DNA of 64,000 nt from Adhaeribacter soli. Its GTDB lineage: Bacteria; Bacteroidota; Bacteroidia; Cytophagales; Hymenobacteraceae. Every line of letters starts with the position of its first letter. Position 1 is the stretch's first letter. Both the position numbers and the translations under genes were made by a program. The DNA lies in NCBI RefSeq assembly GCF_008727925.1, contig NZ_VTWT01000006.1, positions 310,001 through 374,000 of the forward strand, read 5' to 3'. A model generated the notes under the pieces. It searched no databases. It was not told where the DNA came from and saw only the letters and a list, made by a program, of their open reading frames with translations. Of the stretch, positions 42,368-49,893 are shown piece by piece.

Positions 42368-43536
42368 GCTTGCGGGCCGGCTAAAGTGGCGTCTACTTTG
42401 CCTGGTATCTCGCCTTTGTCCTGGGCTTTTTCTTCTGCAATTTCCGGAATGGTTTCGGTATAGATGAGGCCGGCTTTGGCGGCATGTTCCGCGGCATTCA
42501 CCGTGTTTTCTACCAGCACCATTTCCACTTTGCTTTCTTTTAGTCCTTCCGAAATGCCTACTACAATTTCGGCCCGCTCCGCCAGCTTCACATCGCGAAT
42601 GTAAATTGCCAGAATGCGGCCGGGATGGTTTTTTACCACCGTTTCATAAATGCGCGCATCTTCCTGTCCGCTGTCGCCAACCAGCACAAAGTTTAGTTTC
42701 GGGTAGGTGATCAGGAGGTTCTCGATCTCCTTTAGCTTGTGGCTCATGTGGTCGCTTTTTATGAACTTGTCCTGATCTATTCCTAAGTCGCGCAATAAGA
42801 TGGGGCCGGCCGGAATTTCATTCAAGTCCAGAAAATCGTGCAGCAAATCATAGGTATTCCAGGGACTGCTCGAAACGTAGAAAAAAGGGTTGTTTCGTTT
42901 TCCGTTCCGGCCTAATTGCAACGATTTGTAAAAAGCGGAAACACCAGCAAAGGGCAATCTGGTGCGCGCATTATTAAAGAATACGTTGCGGGCGGTTGCC
43001 AGCATACTCGTAGCTCCGGTCTCCACAATAGTATCGTCTATGTCGCTGATAATGCCGTATTCGGCGTCCGGCGGCGGAACCAGTACCTGAGCGTTGGTTT
43101 TAATCTCGTGGTTCAGGGGAACGGGCGAGTCTACCAGTTTAATTTCTACCTGGTGCCAGATGCTGCTGAGTTTAAGCGGGGCGGCAGGCTGGAGGTTTAA
43201 GGTAAAATAGCCTTCTTCGTCAGTATAAACGTCGATTTCCTGGTCTTCGAAACATATCTTTAAATGGGCATTCGGAATTTCGTCGCTTTCGAACCGCTTG
43301 TACATGTTCCAGAGGTTGTCCCACAGGGAATCTTCCTGCTCCGGGCCGGTTATGCCTTTATCTACCAGTACGCGGCCCTTCACGTAAAGCCTTTCCGGGG
43401 TGCCGTAACTCCGGTAAGTAACCACTTGTACCGGTTCAAATAAACCAAAACGGTTGCGGAAATCGAAGATCAGGCCGTCGAGTTTGTCTTCTACTTTGTC
43501 GCCGGTCTTTAACAGGTATTTCTTCCAGTCTGCCAT
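42364..43536 (-). CDS. APP1-family phosphatidate phosphatase-like protein
   Basis: 390 residues. The C-terminal half (about 150-340) has the HAD-type catalytic motif SDIDDTIVETG (DxDxT) and ends with GDSGQEDARIY and RVLAIYIRDV-like, the marks of the APP1 (DUF2183) phosphatidate phosphatase catalytic domain. The N-terminal 150 residues form the beta-rich region common in this family (YVKGRVLVDKGITGPEQED). It probably dephosphorylates phosphatidic acid or another phosphorylated substrate. No signal peptide. The last part (360-390) is a low-complexity Glu/Lys tail. Its stop overlaps that of the convergent lipoprotein gene. Confidence 0.88.
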   Translation of the reverse strand: MADWKKYLLKTGDKVEDKLDGLIFDFRNRFGLFEPVQVVTYRSYGTPERLYVKGRVLVDKGITGPEQEDSLWDNLWNMYKRFESDEIPNAHLKICFEDQEIDVYTDEEGYFTLNLQPAAPLKLSSIWHQVEIKLVDSPVPLNHEIKTNAQVLVPPPDAEYGIISDIDDTIVETGATSMLATARNVFFNNARTRLPFAGVSAFYKSLQLGRNGKRNNPFFYVSSSPWNTYDLLHDFLDLNEIPAGPILLRDLGIDQDKFIKSDHMSHKLKEIENLLITYPKLNFVLVGDSGQEDARIYETVVKNHPGRILAIYIRDVKLAERAEIVVGISEGLKESKVEMVLVENTVNAAEHAAKAGLIYTETIPEIAEEKAQDKGEIPGKVDATLAGPQA

Positions 43537-43572
43537 AAGGTAAGGGGATGCTTGAATATGCCCCTAAACGAA

Positions 43573-43599
43573 ATCAGCCTGCAAAGGGTGCAGGCTGAT
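43573..43599 (-). terminator. Hairpin after the second M48 protease gene
   Basis: Perfect 11-bp stem ATCAGCCTGCA (43573-43583) and TGCAGGCTGAT (43589-43599), 5-base loop, with a weak T-rich run (TTTCGTTT) on the minus strand. Confidence 0.6.
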
Positions 43600-43623
43600 C
43601 GTTAAAATGGTACCGTTTAGCGC

Positions 43624-44454
43624 TTAAAAAGTAAGGTTTCTTATAAGCGTCTGGTAATTGGTTTCGGAAGCAGGCGCTACCGGTTTAATACAGTTGTCGG
43701 CGGTGGCTTTATCGGTAATGGCTTTAATGCGTTGCTCATCGCCCGGGTGCGTGCTTAAGAAAACCGGCGGTTTACCGGCTTGTTCTTCCTGCTGCATTTT
43801 CTTGAAGAATTCCGCTGCACCATCACAGGTATAATGCGTATCGCCTAAGTATTCCACGGAATAAGAATCCGCTTCTGTTTCAGCATCACGGCCAAATTTC
43901 AGGGTAGCCAGACCGGCGCCGATCTGCACCAACTGGTTCTGGTTTTCGCCTAACAGAATGGAAAGTAGTACGCTTAAACCGTATTCCCGTTCCAGGGCTT
44001 TGGACGTGTGGCGGCGGTCGGCGTGGGCAATTTCGTGACCCAGTACGCCGGCCAGTTGGTCTTCGTTGTCGAGTTTTTTAATAAGGCCGGTGAAAACGTA
44101 AATATGGCCGCCAGGCGTGGCAAAAGCATTCAGGGTATTATCGTCTTTAATGATCTTTACATTGTAGTTGAATTCCTGCCGGTAGCTGATTTTGTCGGAG
44201 CTCAGGATCTTCTGCACAATGCCATTGATTTGCGCGTAAGCATCCTTTACATTCTGGCGGGAATCAGTTGGTAGTAAAAGCTTGTCCTGGTAAATGGAGT
44301 CGGTTTGGGCAGCTACCTGGTTGCCCAGGGCTATGTCATCTTCGATGGAAAAAATAATGCGTTCGCCGTTTTTGTCTTTGGCGCAACCCGAAAATAAAAG
44401 GGCGGAAGCCACGCAAAGCGATGCAATGAAGTTAAAAGAAAACAATCGTTTCAT
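43624..44454 (-). CDS. M48-family metalloprotease, copy 2 (lipoprotein)
   Basis: 276 residues from the ATG at 44454, giving a clean lipoprotein signal with lipobox LFSGC; the longer start at 44490 is less likely. The zinc site is HEIAHADRRH, with NTLNAFATPGGHIYVFTGLI ahead and the third ligand Glu in DAETEADSYSVEYL. It belongs to the M48B peptidase family of the BepA/LoiP group (outer-membrane quality control, no TPR repeats). It shares the family with the 36949 gene but not close sequence. A potential terminator follows. Confidence 0.92.
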   Translation of the reverse strand: MKRLFSFNFIASLCVASALLFSGCAKDKNGERIIFSIEDDIALGNQVAAQTDSIYQDKLLLPTDSRQNVKDAYAQINGIVQKILSSDKISYRQEFNYNVKIIKDDNTLNAFATPGGHIYVFTGLIKKLDNEDQLAGVLGHEIAHADRRHTSKALEREYGLSVLLSILLGENQNQLVQIGAGLATLKFGRDAETEADSYSVEYLGDTHYTCDGAAEFFKKMQQEEQAGKPPVFLSTHPGDEQRIKAITDKATADNCIKPVAPASETNYQTLIRNLTF

Positions 44455-44704
44455 ATTCAGATAAGTTTGTTTTTGTAGTGTAGCACTCATTAGAAAATAG
44501 CGTGCCAGTTCTGTTTTTATTGTTAGGTCCGGTAATTAAACTGAAGGCGTTTACGCAATCCGGCCGAAATTTGATAAGTTTTTTTCAAATAAACTATAGC
44601 ATTTCCGGCGGAAGAAGCACTTTTAAGTTCAGATCTGCCTTCAAATATGAAGGCTTATGGTGTTAAAGCCTTCCCTTCCAAACGGTAGCTTTCAGGGAAA
44701 AAAA

Positions 44705-45085
44705 CTAAAGCAATTCCCGTTTAATTTTTTCGGCACTGGAAGCGGAAACTAAAAGCAAAACAACCGTTAAAGCAAACAGGCTGCCGTAAAGCATCAGGCC
44801 ATTTTCATTCAGCATTCCGGGAGTAAAGCCAGTGCCTTTGATGCGGAAAAAGGCCAGTACGTTCCAGGCCAGGGCCGCCGCATTCAGAAACAATTGCCCG
44901 ACCATGGCCGAAAATCCCCAGTAATGGCGGCGGTTCATAAAGTGTGACCAGGTCATTACCCCGAAACCGAACGCACCTAACCAGAAGGAATTGGTAAGGC
45001 TGTTGGCCCGGAAACAGAAAGCGGCGCTGCCAAGTAAGATCAGGCCGTAGAAAGCAAATCCAAACGATAAATTTTTCGAATTCAT
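44705..45085 (-). CDS. Four-helix membrane protein (unknown)
   Basis: 126 residues with four hydrophobic segments at about 7-28, 32-48, 62-85 and 100-118. The loop between helices 2 and 3 is MTWSHFMNRRHYWGFS. The end is SSAEKIKRELL. I do not recognise the family. It is divergent from topoisomerase IB, with a spacer of 105 bases, and has no close operon partner. Confidence 0.7.
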   Translation of the reverse strand: MNSKNLSFGFAFYGLILLGSAAFCFRANSLTNSFWLGAFGFGVMTWSHFMNRRHYWGFSAMVGQLFLNAAALAWNVLAFFRIKGTGFTPGMLNENGLMLYGSLFALTVVLLLVSASSAEKIKRELL

Positions 45086-45190
45086 GCGGCAAAGTTCGGA
45101 AATTTCCGGGGCATTATTTTCCTGCCGCCCGTTAAAAGTAACCCTTTTGGCAGAATGTAAGTTTCAGGAAAGAAATACATCCCGATTACC

Positions 45191-46261
45191 ATGTCCGTTA
45201 AAACTCTCGATGCAGATGTTCACAACCTGTATGCCGACCCAACCTTATCTGCAAATTCCGCCGGGCTCCGTTACATTCCCGATACCAAACCCGGCATCTC
45301 CCGCACGCAAAGGAAAGACGGTTTTGTGTACACTGATGCTAAAGGCAATCCGGTAACTGATGAACGAACATTAGCCCGAATAAAAAAACTGGTTATTCCC
45401 CCGGCCTGGATTGATGTCTGGATCTGTGCTTCGCCCAACGGCCATTTGCAGGCTACTGGCCGCGACACGAAAGGGCGGAAGCAATATATTTATCACCCCG
45501 AATGGAACCAGTCCCGCAACCAAACCAAATTCGGCCGGATGCTGGCTTTCGGCAGCATGCTGCCCCAGATCCGCCAGGCCATAGAAGCCGACTTGCGTTC
45601 GCACGGGCTTAGCCGCCGCAAAATTACCGCCATTGCCCTTAACCTGATGGACCAATCGTTGATCCGGGTCGGGAACCGGTATTATGCGCAATCGAATCAA
45701 TCGTACGGTTTAACTACTTTGCGCGACAAGCATGTGAAAATTTCGGGCGCGGAAATAAAGTTCGAATTTGTGGGAAAAAAAGGCGTGGCGCATACCATTT
45801 CCATTAAAGATAAGCGCCTGGCGCAACTGGTAAAAAAATGCCGCGATATTCCGGGCTACGACCTTTTTCAGTACTACGATGAGAACGGCGACCGCCGCAC
45901 CTTAGAATCCGGCGACATCAACCATTACCTGAAGGAAGTGACCCAAACCGATTTCTCAGCCAAAGATTTCCGGACTTGGGGCGGTACGGTGCGCATGGTA
46001 GAATGCTTGGAAAGCAAACTGCACGAAAGCCCGGAAACAGACAAAGAAAAACTGGTAAAGGAAGCCTTTAAAACAGTAGCAAAAGGCTTGGGAAACACGC
46101 CCAGCGTGTGCAGCAAATACTACGTGCACCCCCAGGTAATAGACCTTTTCAAAACCGACAAACTGGTAAATTTCCTGAAAAAACACGATGCTACTAAACC
46201 ACAAAATAAATACCTGAGCGGCACGGAAGAGCTGGTTATAAAAATGCTGAAAAGCCTTTGA
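45191..46261 (+). CDS. DNA topoisomerase IB (poxvirus-type)
   Basis: 356 residues, usual length. It relaxes supercoils by a 3'-phosphotyrosine intermediate. N-terminal domain with GLRYIPDTKPGISRTQRKDGFVYTDAKG, then the catalytic Arg/Lys/His set (RVGNRYYAQSNQSYGLTTL, RTWGGTVRMVE) and the catalytic Tyr at 310 or 311 in CSKYYVHPQVID. The C-terminus is EELVIKMLKSL. This family is typical in Bacteroidota and mycobacteria. The last codons form one arm of a 19-bp inverted repeat shared with the convergent gene at 46729. Confidence 0.95.
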   Translation: MSVKTLDADVHNLYADPTLSANSAGLRYIPDTKPGISRTQRKDGFVYTDAKGNPVTDERTLARIKKLVIPPAWIDVWICASPNGHLQATGRDTKGRKQYIYHPEWNQSRNQTKFGRMLAFGSMLPQIRQAIEADLRSHGLSRRKITAIALNLMDQSLIRVGNRYYAQSNQSYGLTTLRDKHVKISGAEIKFEFVGKKGVAHTISIKDKRLAQLVKKCRDIPGYDLFQYYDENGDRRTLESGDINHYLKEVTQTDFSAKDFRTWGGTVRMVECLESKLHESPETDKEKLVKEAFKTVAKGLGNTPSVCSKYYVHPQVIDLFKTDKLVNFLKKHDATKPQNKYLSGTEELVIKMLKSL

Positions 46262-46728
46262 TAATGTGCTAATTGTTTAATGTGCTATTGTGCTAATTTG
46301 GTAAGGTGGTAATTTGGAAATTGGGTAATGATTGATTCGAATAATCCCTTTAGCCTATTAGCGAAGTAGCGTAGGGTTTAAACCCAATGCTGTCAACTTA
46401 AGGAATTATTGCTCTTTCAGACATCTATGTCTGAAAGTAACTGCCGGGGACATCCTTGTCCCCGTATCCATACACGCGGACAAGGATGTCCGCATCAGAT
46501 TTCGTTTCGGACATAGTTGTCCGAAACAGCGATACCAGTTAATATAAATACTTAAGTTGATGGCATTGGTTTTAAACCCTATGGTACTGAGAAAATTTAT
46601 GATCTTATTCCATTTTCCGATTAACCTACGACTCCTGAAATAATAATTAAATTAATCATTTAACCCATTCACCCTATTTACAACTCCAACACATTATCAC
46701 ATTACCATATTAAGAAATTAGCACATTA
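46262..46728. other. 467-base spacer between topoisomerase IB and the kinase-like gene
   Basis: No gene; entirely made of nested inverted repeats and palindromes. The left edge has AATGTGCTAATT-type direct repeats and the right edge their inverted copies. Confidence 0.75.
46414..46527. repeat. Array of four palindromes with shared GACA-N4-TGTC core
   Basis: Hairpins at 46414-46437 (10-bp stem, loop TCTA), 46445-46464 (8 bp, TCCT), 46476-46493 (7 bp, AGGA) and 46504-46527 (10 bp, TAGT). All keep GACA before and TGTC after the loop, while the outer arm bases differ from copy to copy and remain perfectly complementary. Centre spacings are 29, 30 and 31 bp. No open frame crosses it. Confidence 0.9.
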
Positions 46729-48318
46729 TCAAAGTCCTTCCCGGTCATAAGCATGAATGGCTACGTCTTTGCTGAGTTTCTTTTTGATCTCTGGCGTTAG
46801 CTCCATCTGGATGCCGCGCTTGGTGTCGTAAACTTTAATATTCCGGTTGGAGCCGGAAATCTTAGAAGTATCGGTTAACTCATCTTCGCCTTCGCCGCCG
46901 TATACGTTCAGGCGGATTGCTTTCCGGGCCTGGCCGCTTATTTCAAATTCATCGTTTCCGCCGAGGCCGTGCAGGGTAATGGCATCGGTTTCATCCGGGT
47001 GAAAGGTGCGGCTGTAAAAAGGTTCTTTCTCTTTGGAGCCTTTGCGAAATACTTCCACTTTGGTTTCGCCGGAAGGCAGGCGGGTCGCCTTAAATATTTC
47101 CGGTTCGTCGCTGCCGGCCACGGTTACATCCTCGGCCAGGATCTCGTAAATTTTAGCGGCGGCTTGCGGAAGTTTATCACGGCGACTCTTCAATCGGAAA
47201 ATGGTAACCGGGCCGGTTTTGGCGTAGATCGGAGCCGGCAATTCCCTGAAAGCCCGCTCAATTACGTCATCGGTTAAAGCAGCTTTTATTTCTTCAGCAT
47301 GCCGGACCCATTCGGCTTGGGTAACCTCATTTAAGGCGCGGGCATCGATGAAACGCGCGTTAAAAAGCCAGCCGGGCAGGTAGCCGTAATCTTCATGAAA
47401 AGTCTGGAATTTTTTAAGCAGCAGGCGGTTACTGGCCAGCCAGGTAATAATGCCGTCCTCGAAACGGTAAAAAGTCTGGTCGCGGTCTTTGGGTACCGGT
47501 TTGTACAGGGTTTGGCCGTCATTTTTATACACCGCCCATTGCCACTGGCCTTCGTGCCGGTCCCAGTCACCGATCAGGACATCGAAGAGGCGGCTCCGGG
47601 CAAAAAGGCTTTGGTCGATCTGGTAATTATTCTTTTCGAAGCGGTTCAGCAGCATTTCTTCGCTGTCTACCAGATCGGTGGCATTGCCGAACATCGGCGT
47701 CAGGTTTTGCTTGCCGTCGAATTTTTCTTCCAGCAGCATCACTTTCCCGTTTATGCGTGGAGAAAATTTTCCGAAGGTGCTGTCGTTTTCGGTTACATAG
47801 TAGATTGCCGGACTGGTGTAAAAGATACCGGCTGCTTTGGAAAGGTCAGGTAATACCAACGGAGCAAACGGATTGGCAGCGGAGGTCTGGTCGCGGACCA
47901 CATTTACCACGAAGGATTTGCGAAGCCCTTTGGGCAGCGTTTTCTGGGGATCTTTGTCCAGGGAGCGGAGTACGTATTGCTTGCCGGTTTCTGTTTTTAA
48001 CGTAAGGCTGGTGGTCTGAAAGCCGCCGCCAAGCGAAACCGGCGAGAGGCCGCCCTGCGCTTCCTGCATCCGGAAAACCGGAAGCTTTACCGGGGTAGCC
48101 CAAAGTTCGCGGTAATGTTTGCCGAAGAAAAGCCGTTGTAAAAAGCCCTTGTCATAATGGCGGCCAACGGTTACAGTTACGCTGTCGGGAATATTTCCGG
48201 AGGCAATTTTTTCTTTTTCAGCCTGATCCACAAGGGCTGTTTTCTGAAAAAAATTAGACCGGGCACAGCTTAGGCAAAAACTCGAAACAAGAAATAAGAT
48301 AAGGATGGACCTTGGCAT
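46729..48318 (-). CDS. Exported kinase-like protein (unknown family), copy 1
   Basis: 529 residues. The N-terminal hydrophobic segment ends in CLSC (possible lipobox), so it is probably exported. The core carries, in order, motifs like those of atypical kinases of the HipA/Fam20C group: GGGFQT loop (97-102), VLRSLDKD (116-123), hinge-like VMLLEEKFDG (193-202), GDWDRHEGQW (250-259; Asp253, His255) and KDRDQTF (277-283). After residue 300 it has a helical region (RRDKLPQAAAKIYEI) and a C-terminal beta part with GGNDEF and GGEGEDEL repeats. I infer a kinase fold from these motifs; I do not recognise a named family. A paralogue lies at 51867-53405, where the DRH of the loop is changed. Monocistronic, convergent with topoisomerase IB. 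Confidence 0.75.
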   Translation of the reverse strand: MPRSILILFLVSSFCLSCARSNFFQKTALVDQAEKEKIASGNIPDSVTVTVGRHYDKGFLQRLFFGKHYRELWATPVKLPVFRMQEAQGGLSPVSLGGGFQTTSLTLKTETGKQYVLRSLDKDPQKTLPKGLRKSFVVNVVRDQTSAANPFAPLVLPDLSKAAGIFYTSPAIYYVTENDSTFGKFSPRINGKVMLLEEKFDGKQNLTPMFGNATDLVDSEEMLLNRFEKNNYQIDQSLFARSRLFDVLIGDWDRHEGQWQWAVYKNDGQTLYKPVPKDRDQTFYRFEDGIITWLASNRLLLKKFQTFHEDYGYLPGWLFNARFIDARALNEVTQAEWVRHAEEIKAALTDDVIERAFRELPAPIYAKTGPVTIFRLKSRRDKLPQAAAKIYEILAEDVTVAGSDEPEIFKATRLPSGETKVEVFRKGSKEKEPFYSRTFHPDETDAITLHGLGGNDEFEISGQARKAIRLNVYGGEGEDELTDTSKISGSNRNIKVYDTKRGIQMELTPEIKKKLSKDVAIHAYDREGL

Positions 48319-48567
48319 TCAATTCTGATTTTTTCCTGTTAACGGAAATTTTCAGGAAAGTTTCAGGAATAACGATATTTCTATATTACCTGCCGTCGGA
48401 TTTCTCCAATCAATGCTGAAATTTCAGGCGAAGGGTAGTGGTGAAAAACTTCCCTGCAACCGGCAGCTTCCGGAATTGATTTGTATGTGATAAGATTTTA
48501 ACTTGAAGCGATGGGCCTTCTTTACTGCCTTATAATCTTTTAACGGTAGGTTATCAGCCTGAAAAAA
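48319..48567. other. Spacer downstream of DUF1801 gene
   Basis: 250 bases with no gene; AACGGTAG at 48542-48549 lies 19 bases past the DUF1801 stop. Nothing else noted. Confidence 0.45.
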
Positions 48568-48993
48568 CTAAGGAGTAACCTCAAGCCACTTTTTAATAAT
48601 TACCTTCAACTGATCTTGTTTCCTTTTCACATCCGCCATATCCTTAAAAGTGGCAGTAGCACGATCGGGAGCCACCCAGGTAAGTAAACCGCTTTCGTCC
48701 TGAAATAACTGTTCTTTTGTGCCGGTTTTCTTTACGCCGCAATGGAAAATTAGCCTGAAGCAATCTTTTCCGTGCAGGTTGAAGGTTATCCGGTCGTCGC
48801 CCTGCAGGCAGAAGCTCGGCGCATTCCATTTTATGTGCTCGGTTAACTGGCTATTGGTGTTTAAAATGATCTTCCGTACTTCCTCTATTTCCGGTTTTAA
48901 AGGATGTACCAGATTTTCCAGGAACGCAGCAACCTGCTCCGGACCGGTCTTCTTTTCAGGTTTTGCTTTTTTAGTGGGTAAAGTCGTGCTCAT
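48568..48993 (-). CDS. DUF1801 (YdhG-like) domain protein
   Basis: 141 residues. The conserved core is VAAFLENLVHPLKPEIEEVRKIILNTNSQLTEHIKWNAPSFCLQG, then HCGVKKT and LLTWVAPDRATATFKDMADVKRKQDQLKVIIKKWLEV, which fits the DUF1801/YdhG family of small cytoplasmic proteins. The family fold is known to be alpha/beta but its function is not. Start at 48993, after a basic leader (TTLPTKKAKPEKKTG). It is monocistronic; the upstream spacer has an inverted repeat at 49139. Confidence 0.85.
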   Translation of the reverse strand: MSTTLPTKKAKPEKKTGPEQVAAFLENLVHPLKPEIEEVRKIILNTNSQLTEHIKWNAPSFCLQGDDRITFNLHGKDCFRLIFHCGVKKTGTKEQLFQDESGLLTWVAPDRATATFKDMADVKRKQDQLKVIIKKWLEVTP

Positions 48994-49015
48994 AATTGCT
49001 GGTTATAAGTTTTAA

Positions 49016-49331
49016 ATGCTGACCAAGTAGTAATTCTCACTTTTAAGTCCCCTTTTGAAGCTAATCTTAAAAGGAAAAAATCCGGACCGGTTTTTAATGA
49101 TAAAAACCTTGGATTTAAAGCAGTTTTATACGCTAGCGGTCATCTCGACGCCAGGAGAGATCTCCGAAATAAGGTAGAAAAGCCAGAATAAAAGACACTA
49201 CCAACTTGATGAGATCTCTATTGGCGTCGAGATGACTTAAAATTTTCACCCTACAAGATTAGCCTCAGGCGGACGCATGCTTCGCGCAATTAACCTTCGT
49301 AATTTAATAACAAGCTGCTTTACACGCTACA
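49016..49331. other. Spacer with a dispersed inverted repeat
   Basis: No gene. An imperfect inverted repeat at 49139-49236 fills the middle; the rest is AT-rich and unremarkable. Confidence 0.5.
49139..49236. repeat. Inverted repeat, GTCATCTCGACGCCA type
   Basis: Arms GTCATCTCGACGCCAGGAGA (from 49139) and, on the other strand from 49236, GTCATCTCGACGCCAATAGA, continuing into GATCTC; about 26 bases with two or three mismatches, 45-base loop. Same style as 38791-38904 and 53430-53559. Confidence 0.8.
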
Positions 49332-49760
49332 TTAATTTTGAAAAGAAGCATTAGGTGCCGGTACCGGCTTGCTGAGGGCTAACCTTAAACTGAAAACAGC
49401 AAGCAGGAACGTAAGCGGCGTGAAGATCATTCTTTCATATTCGTTCACCGCCAATAAGTTGCCGGCAGTGTTGAGCGCGAACAAAACGAACATAACCCAG
49501 AAAGCAAACCTCAGCATTTTCCGGTTCACGTTTAAGGGCAACAATCCGGCATAAATGGCTACCACCGCAATCATGAGCGTATTCAGGATAATAGAAACGG
49601 ATTCAAACACGCGCATTTCTTCCGCACTTTTCAACCTGCCGCCCCAAACAATTTCAAACGGAACTACCCCGAAAAGCACCAGAAAGTGAAATACCAGTAC
49701 CAAACTCTGAATAAGAATGAGGCCGTAAGCAGCAGTGCGGGTGGATAGAAGTTTGATCAT
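49332..49760 (-). CDS. Four-helix membrane protein (unknown)
   Basis: 142 residues from the ATG at 49760 (MIKLLSTRTAAYGLILIQSL); an upstream ATG at 49796 would add 12 residues. Four hydrophobic helices at about 9-30, 50-75, 80-105 and 110-128. The C-terminal SKPVPAPNASFQN is polar. No family recognised; small inner-membrane proteins of this type are frequent in Bacteroidota. It lies between DUF1801 and fhs, same strand as both, without obvious coupling. Confidence 0.7.
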   Translation of the reverse strand: MIKLLSTRTAAYGLILIQSLVLVFHFLVLFGVVPFEIVWGGRLKSAEEMRVFESVSIILNTLMIAVVAIYAGLLPLNVNRKMLRFAFWVMFVLFALNTAGNLLAVNEYERMIFTPLTFLLAVFSLRLALSKPVPAPNASFQN

Positions 49761-49893
49761 AGCAGGAGGTTGGTTTTTTTTAAGAATGTGGAGCAATATT
49801 TATTTTAAATCAGTCGGGTTTTCCGGCGAAGTAGCAAATATTTTTTTACAGCTATTTCCTACCGTTTGCCGAATAGCCCGCTGATCGATTTAC

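Larger units (their letters stand above)
46256..46734. repeat. Nested inverted repeats spanning the intergenic region
   Basis: Outer arms: CTTTGATAATGTGCTAATT at 46256-46274 and its perfect complement at 46716-46734 (19 bp). Each arm includes the stop codon of a convergent gene. Middle arms: 46370-46402 and 46551-46583, about 33 bases with four or five mismatches. Inside lies the four-hairpin array 46414-46527. Confidence 0.85.

Noticed and set aside
46414-46527. CRISPR array
   Set aside because: Repeats are palindromes of varying arm sequence, with only 7-11 bases between them; no constant direct repeat, no unique spacers and no cas gene in the window.
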